7,776 bases of DNA from Opitutus sp. GAS368. Lineage in GTDB: Bacteria > Verrucomicrobiota > Verrucomicrobiia > Opitutales > Opitutaceae. The stretch's first letter is position 1, and every line of letters begins with the position of its first letter. The notes beneath the pieces are model-generated. The model worked only from the letters and a program-made list of their open reading frames with translations. It was not told where the DNA came from and did no database searches. Positions 5,163 to 7,776 of the stretch are shown piece after piece. A program made the translations under genes and the position numbers. The stretch spans positions 1-7,776 of the forward strand of contig CAMAXB010000141.1 in the NCBI GenBank assembly GCA_945862035.1, read 5' to 3'.

Positions 5163-7175
5163 TCAGGCTGGAGCCGGGGCGGTCGTCCCGCCGAGCGACT
5201 CAGGCTCTGCCGTCTCGGCCGGTTTCACATCTCCCGTCTTGTCCGGGAGCTTTGGGAGCGAGGCCTCGCGGTGCACTGGCGAACGAATCTCGCCGTGTTC
5301 AATGATTTCCATCACGTGCTTGCCATCGATCGTCTCATACTCGAGGAGGGCCGCGGCGATCTTGTCCAAGGCACTGCGCTTCTCGATGATGATGCTCTCC
5401 GCGCGCTTGTACTCATGGTCGATCAGCTTCTGGATCTCGGAGTCGATTCGGCGGGCGGTTTCCTGACTGTAGTGCTCACTCCGGGAGATCTCGCGGCCGA
5501 GGAAGACGGTGTCGTGATTATCACCGTAGGCAATGGGACCGAGCGGACTCATGCCCCAGTCGCACACCATGCTGCGGGCCAGCTTGGTGGCCTGTTGGAT
5601 ATCGCCCGAGGCACCGCTCGTGATGTCACCCAGCACCTGCTCCTCGGCGATGCGGCCGCCAAAGAGGGTGGCCAGGCGCCCCAGCATCCGGCGCTTGGCG
5701 TAGTTATAAGTGTCCTTAGTTGGGATATACATCGTGCTGCCCAACGAGCGGCCGCGCGGGATGATCGTCACCTTGTGAACCGGAAAAACCCCGTCGTCGA
5801 CCACCGCACCCACCAAGGCGTGGCCCGCCTCATGATAAGCGACAATCTTCTTGTCCTCATCATCCATGATGCGACGGCGCTCCCGGCCGAACTGCACCTT
5901 TTCGCGGGCGTCCTCGATGTCGTGAATGTCGATCTTCTTCTTATTGCGGCGCGCAGCAAGCAGCGCGGACTCGTTCAACAGGTTGGCGAGTTCAGCTCCG
6001 GAGAGACCGGGCGTACCACGGGCGATGACGCCGAGGTCCACCTCTTCCGCGAGCGCGATCTTTCGGGCATGAACCCGCAGGATTTGCTCGCGACCAACCA
6101 GATCCGGCAGATCCACATAGATCTGGCGGTCAAAACGACCCGGACGCAGGAGCGCACTATCGAGTACGTCCGGCCGGTTGGTCGCCGCGATGATGATGAC
6201 GCCTTCCTGAGTGTCGAAGCCGTCCATCTCAACCAGGAGTGAATTCAGGGTCTGTTCGCGCTCATCGTTTCCGCCCCCGACACCGGCGCCGCGCTGGCGC
6301 CCAACCGCGTCGATTTCGTCGATGAAGATGAGGCACGGTGCGCTCTTGCGGCCCTGTTCAAACATGTCGCGAACACGGCTCGCGCCGACGCCGACGAACA
6401 TCTCCACAAAGTCAGAGCCGGAAATGCTGAAGAAGGGAACATCGGCCTCGCCGGCCACGGCCTTGGCAAGCAGCGTCTTGCCCGTTCCCGGGGGACCGAC
6501 CATGAGGATACCCTTGGGGATGCGGCCGCCCATTTTTTGAAATTTCTTGGGGTCCCGCAGGAACTCCACGACTTCGGAGACTTCCTCCTTGGCCTCGTCG
6601 CATCCGGCGACGTCGGCAAAGGTGGTCTTGTCGCGGTCGCGCTGCAGCAACTTGGCCCGACTCTTCCCAAAATTCATGGCACCGCGACCCGCCTGCCGAA
6701 GCTGGCGGACAAAAAGGAAGTAAAGCAGCCCGATGATAAGGATGAACGGGATGATCTGGACCAGAATCTGGGACATCATCGTGGTCGCCGGCACCTCGGT
6801 GAACTTCTGCGACTTTTGCAGCTTCTCCAGATTACTGTCCGTCAGGCGGCCGGCGGCCCGGAAATCCTTCGTCTTTCCGAGATCATTCGTCAGGTCAGCC
6901 GTCGTGGTGGCACCGGTGATGACGACCCAATCGCGCGTGCCCGTGGACGCATCCGGACGGATGACTCCCTCAGCAACCGCACCCTTGTCCGCGAGCTCGA
7001 CCACTTGGTCGATCTTCAAATTCGCCGGGGCTGGGACCTTGCCGGGATTCAGGTAAAAGAGCGCGAGGACCGCGCCCACGATCGCCAGCCAGATCAGCAT
7101 GACCTTGGGCTGAAAACGGTCGGGCGGCAGGCTCTTGATGGGGCGGCGCTTCTTTTCGTTTTTGGAGTCAGACAT
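5163..7175 (-). CDS. ftsH: ATP-dependent zinc metalloprotease FtsH
   Basis: FtsH is a hexameric inner-membrane AAA+ protease that extracts and degrades misfolded membrane proteins and selected cytosolic regulators. The 670-residue product is close to the usual length (E. coli about 644). It has a basic N-terminus, a first membrane segment at about 25-42, a periplasmic domain at about 43-130, and a second membrane segment at about 135-156. The AAA module follows, with Walker A GPPGTGKT (227-234), pore motif FVG (260-262), Walker B LIFIDEIDA (282-290) and second region of homology LLRPGRFDRQ (342-351). The peptidase domain has HEAGH (448-452, DNA 5820-5834), with D525 in GASGDI as the expected third zinc ligand. 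The tail from about 640 is Pro/Ala/Glu-rich and probably disordered. All catalytic residues are intact. The ATG at 7175 is well placed, although no Shine-Dalgarno sequence precedes it. It sits 67 bases downstream of tilS on the same strand, a gene pairing common in bacteria. Confidence 0.98.
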   Translation of the reverse strand: MSDSKNEKKRRPIKSLPPDRFQPKVMLIWLAIVGAVLALFYLNPGKVPAPANLKIDQVVELADKGAVAEGVIRPDASTGTRDWVVITGATTTADLTNDLGKTKDFRAAGRLTDSNLEKLQKSQKFTEVPATTMMSQILVQIIPFILIIGLLYFLFVRQLRQAGRGAMNFGKSRAKLLQRDRDKTTFADVAGCDEAKEEVSEVVEFLRDPKKFQKMGGRIPKGILMVGPPGTGKTLLAKAVAGEADVPFFSISGSDFVEMFVGVGASRVRDMFEQGRKSAPCLIFIDEIDAVGRQRGAGVGGGNDEREQTLNSLLVEMDGFDTQEGVIIIAATNRPDVLDSALLRPGRFDRQIYVDLPDLVGREQILRVHARKIALAEEVDLGVIARGTPGLSGAELANLLNESALLAARRNKKKIDIHDIEDAREKVQFGRERRRIMDDEDKKIVAYHEAGHALVGAVVDDGVFPVHKVTIIPRGRSLGSTMYIPTKDTYNYAKRRMLGRLATLFGGRIAEEQVLGDITSGASGDIQQATKLARSMVCDWGMSPLGPIAYGDNHDTVFLGREISRSEHYSQETARRIDSEIQKLIDHEYKRAESIIIEKRSALDKIAAALLEYETIDGKHVMEIIEHGEIRSPVHREASLPKLPDKTGDVKPAETAEPESLGGTTAPAPA

Positions 7176-7242
7176 TTACGATATGGACTAAGGGAAAACG
7201 GTGAAGGTTCCGTCGGGATAAGTCAATTGAGCGACCACGGAA
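7176..7242. other. Short tilS-ftsH intergenic gap
   Basis: These 67 bases lie between the tilS TAA and the ftsH ATG. On the minus strand there is a TTGACT box (7227-7222), which looks like a -35 element, but no good -10 lies at the right spacing. No terminator hairpin with a T tract is visible. Read-through from tilS into ftsH is therefore plausible, with an additional internal promoter unproven. Confidence 0.35.
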
Positions 7243-7776
7243 TTACGATCTTAAGGCCTGGGTGTAGCCAACCGCCTTTTCCATGCGAAGACTGCCGCGG
7301 GCGATTACGGCGAAACTCTTGCGGCCGAGACTGAAACGGGAGGCTTTGCCACCCCTCATCAGCGCGAGCAGCTGCTCGAATCCCTGACGGGAAAGCTCCA
7401 CTTCCGGGCACTGGTCATTGAGCCAGCGCCTGAGAATCCGGCGAATCAGCCCAACCGGTCGGTGAGCTGTCTTGGCCAGATCAAGGGACCCGTCGCGCCC
7501 AAACGGAGCCAGTTCCTCCACCCAGGCGTCCAGCGCCGCATCGTCCTCCTCCAACAGGCTGCGCGACAGCGCTGCCCCCGCCAGCGCATCCCGGCCTGCC
7601 GCCTTGACCCACGGCGGGATGACCGTCAATCGCACCCGATTACGAAAATAATCCCCTCCCGCGTTGGTCGCATCCTCCCGCCAGGCAGCCCGGACCTCCG
7701 TCAAGGCCGCCGCCAGTTCGTCCTTCCGTAACGTAAGCAAGGGCCGTAGATGAACTCTTTTCCCGGGCATCGGCTG
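7243..7776 (-). CDS. tilS: tRNA(Ile)-lysidine synthase TilS, C-terminal part (5' end outside window)
   Basis: TilS uses ATP and lysine to convert cytidine 34 of the AUA-reading tRNA-Ile to lysidine, changing both codon and amino acid specificity. Only the C-terminal portion is present. The frame is open to the window edge (Q-P before the internal Met at 7770), and the ATPase domain with its SGGxDS loop must lie beyond 7776. The diagnostic segment is at the start of the visible part: HLRPLL, RKDELAAAL, then WREDATNAGGDYFRNRVRL and IPPW. This matches the TilS pattern R-P-L-L ... W-x-E-D-x-(T/S)-N ... Y-x-R-N-x-(V/I)-R. A helical region follows (RSLLEEDDAALDAW, LIRRILRRWL), then a short end, with no long TilS_C extension. 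The internal Met at 7770 should not be taken as the start. The neighbouring ftsH supports the assignment. Confidence 0.9.
   Translation of the reverse strand, partial: QPMPGKRVHLRPLLTLRKDELAAALTEVRAAWREDATNAGGDYFRNRVRLTVIPPWVKAAGRDALAGAALSRSLLEEDDAALDAWVEELAPFGRDGSLDLAKTAHRPVGLIRRILRRWLNDQCPEVELSRQGFEQLLALMRGGKASRFSLGRKSFAVIARGSLRMEKAVGYTQALRS

Noticed and set aside
5271..6242. Long plus-strand open frame opposite ftsH (323 codons)
   Set aside because: It is exactly antisense to the conserved AAA and peptidase region of ftsH. High GC at codon position three keeps the opposite strand open, and the translation has no family features.
6537..7334. Plus-strand open frame of 265 codons across the ftsH N-terminus and into tilS
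   Set aside because: It is a shadow of ftsH and tilS with no recognisable motif, and it crosses the real gene boundary.
1..7776. Mobile element, tRNA or defence system
   Set aside because: No transposase, integrase, terminal inverted repeats, tRNA cloverleaf or nuclease/helicase defence genes were seen; every long real frame is accounted for.

Overview
The window is chromosomal bacterial sequence, GC-rich and densely coding. It most likely comes from a Verrucomicrobiota member of the Opitutales/Opitutaceae type. The clearest hint is the C-terminal repeat of the secreted protease (a serine-arginine start, then GFVIEG, IRAIGPGLTQFGV and ATNDNW motifs). I remember this motif set as common in secreted proteins of that group. 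The assignment is an inference, not a database result.

Layout: (1) Positions 1-993, plus strand: a PLP-dependent serine racemase/threonine dehydratase-like enzyme whose first residues lie off the left edge. (2) Positions 1051-2427, minus strand, convergent with it: a class I/II PLP aminotransferase of the MocR/2-aminoadipate aminotransferase type, without a DNA-binding domain. (3) Positions 2439-4328, minus: a secreted matrixin-like zinc metalloprotease with a PPC-like beta domain and two near-identical C-terminal repeats. (4) Positions 4325-4930, minus: a small secreted protein of unknown function that overlaps the protease gene by 4 bases. (5) Positions 4931-5162: an AT-rich intergenic stretch holding the ftsH terminator. 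(6) Positions 5163-7175, minus: ftsH. (7) Positions 7243-7776, minus: the C-terminal part of tilS, running off the right edge.

There appear to be two minus-strand transcription units. tilS-ftsH is a classical housekeeping pair (tRNA-Ile lysidine synthesis and membrane protein quality control). It ends at a strong hairpin with a UUCG loop near 5104-5137. Downstream, a second unit starts in the AT-rich gap and reads small secreted protein, metalloprotease, and possibly the aminotransferase, with a 4-base overlap and an 11-base gap between genes. The plus-strand racemase-like gene meets this unit tail to tail across 57 bases.

I found no mobile element, CRISPR array, RNA gene or defence system. 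The most interesting parts are the translationally coupled secreted protein/metalloprotease pair, the recent-looking internal duplication in the protease, and the serine-racemase-type active site in a gene that would usually be labelled threonine dehydratase.
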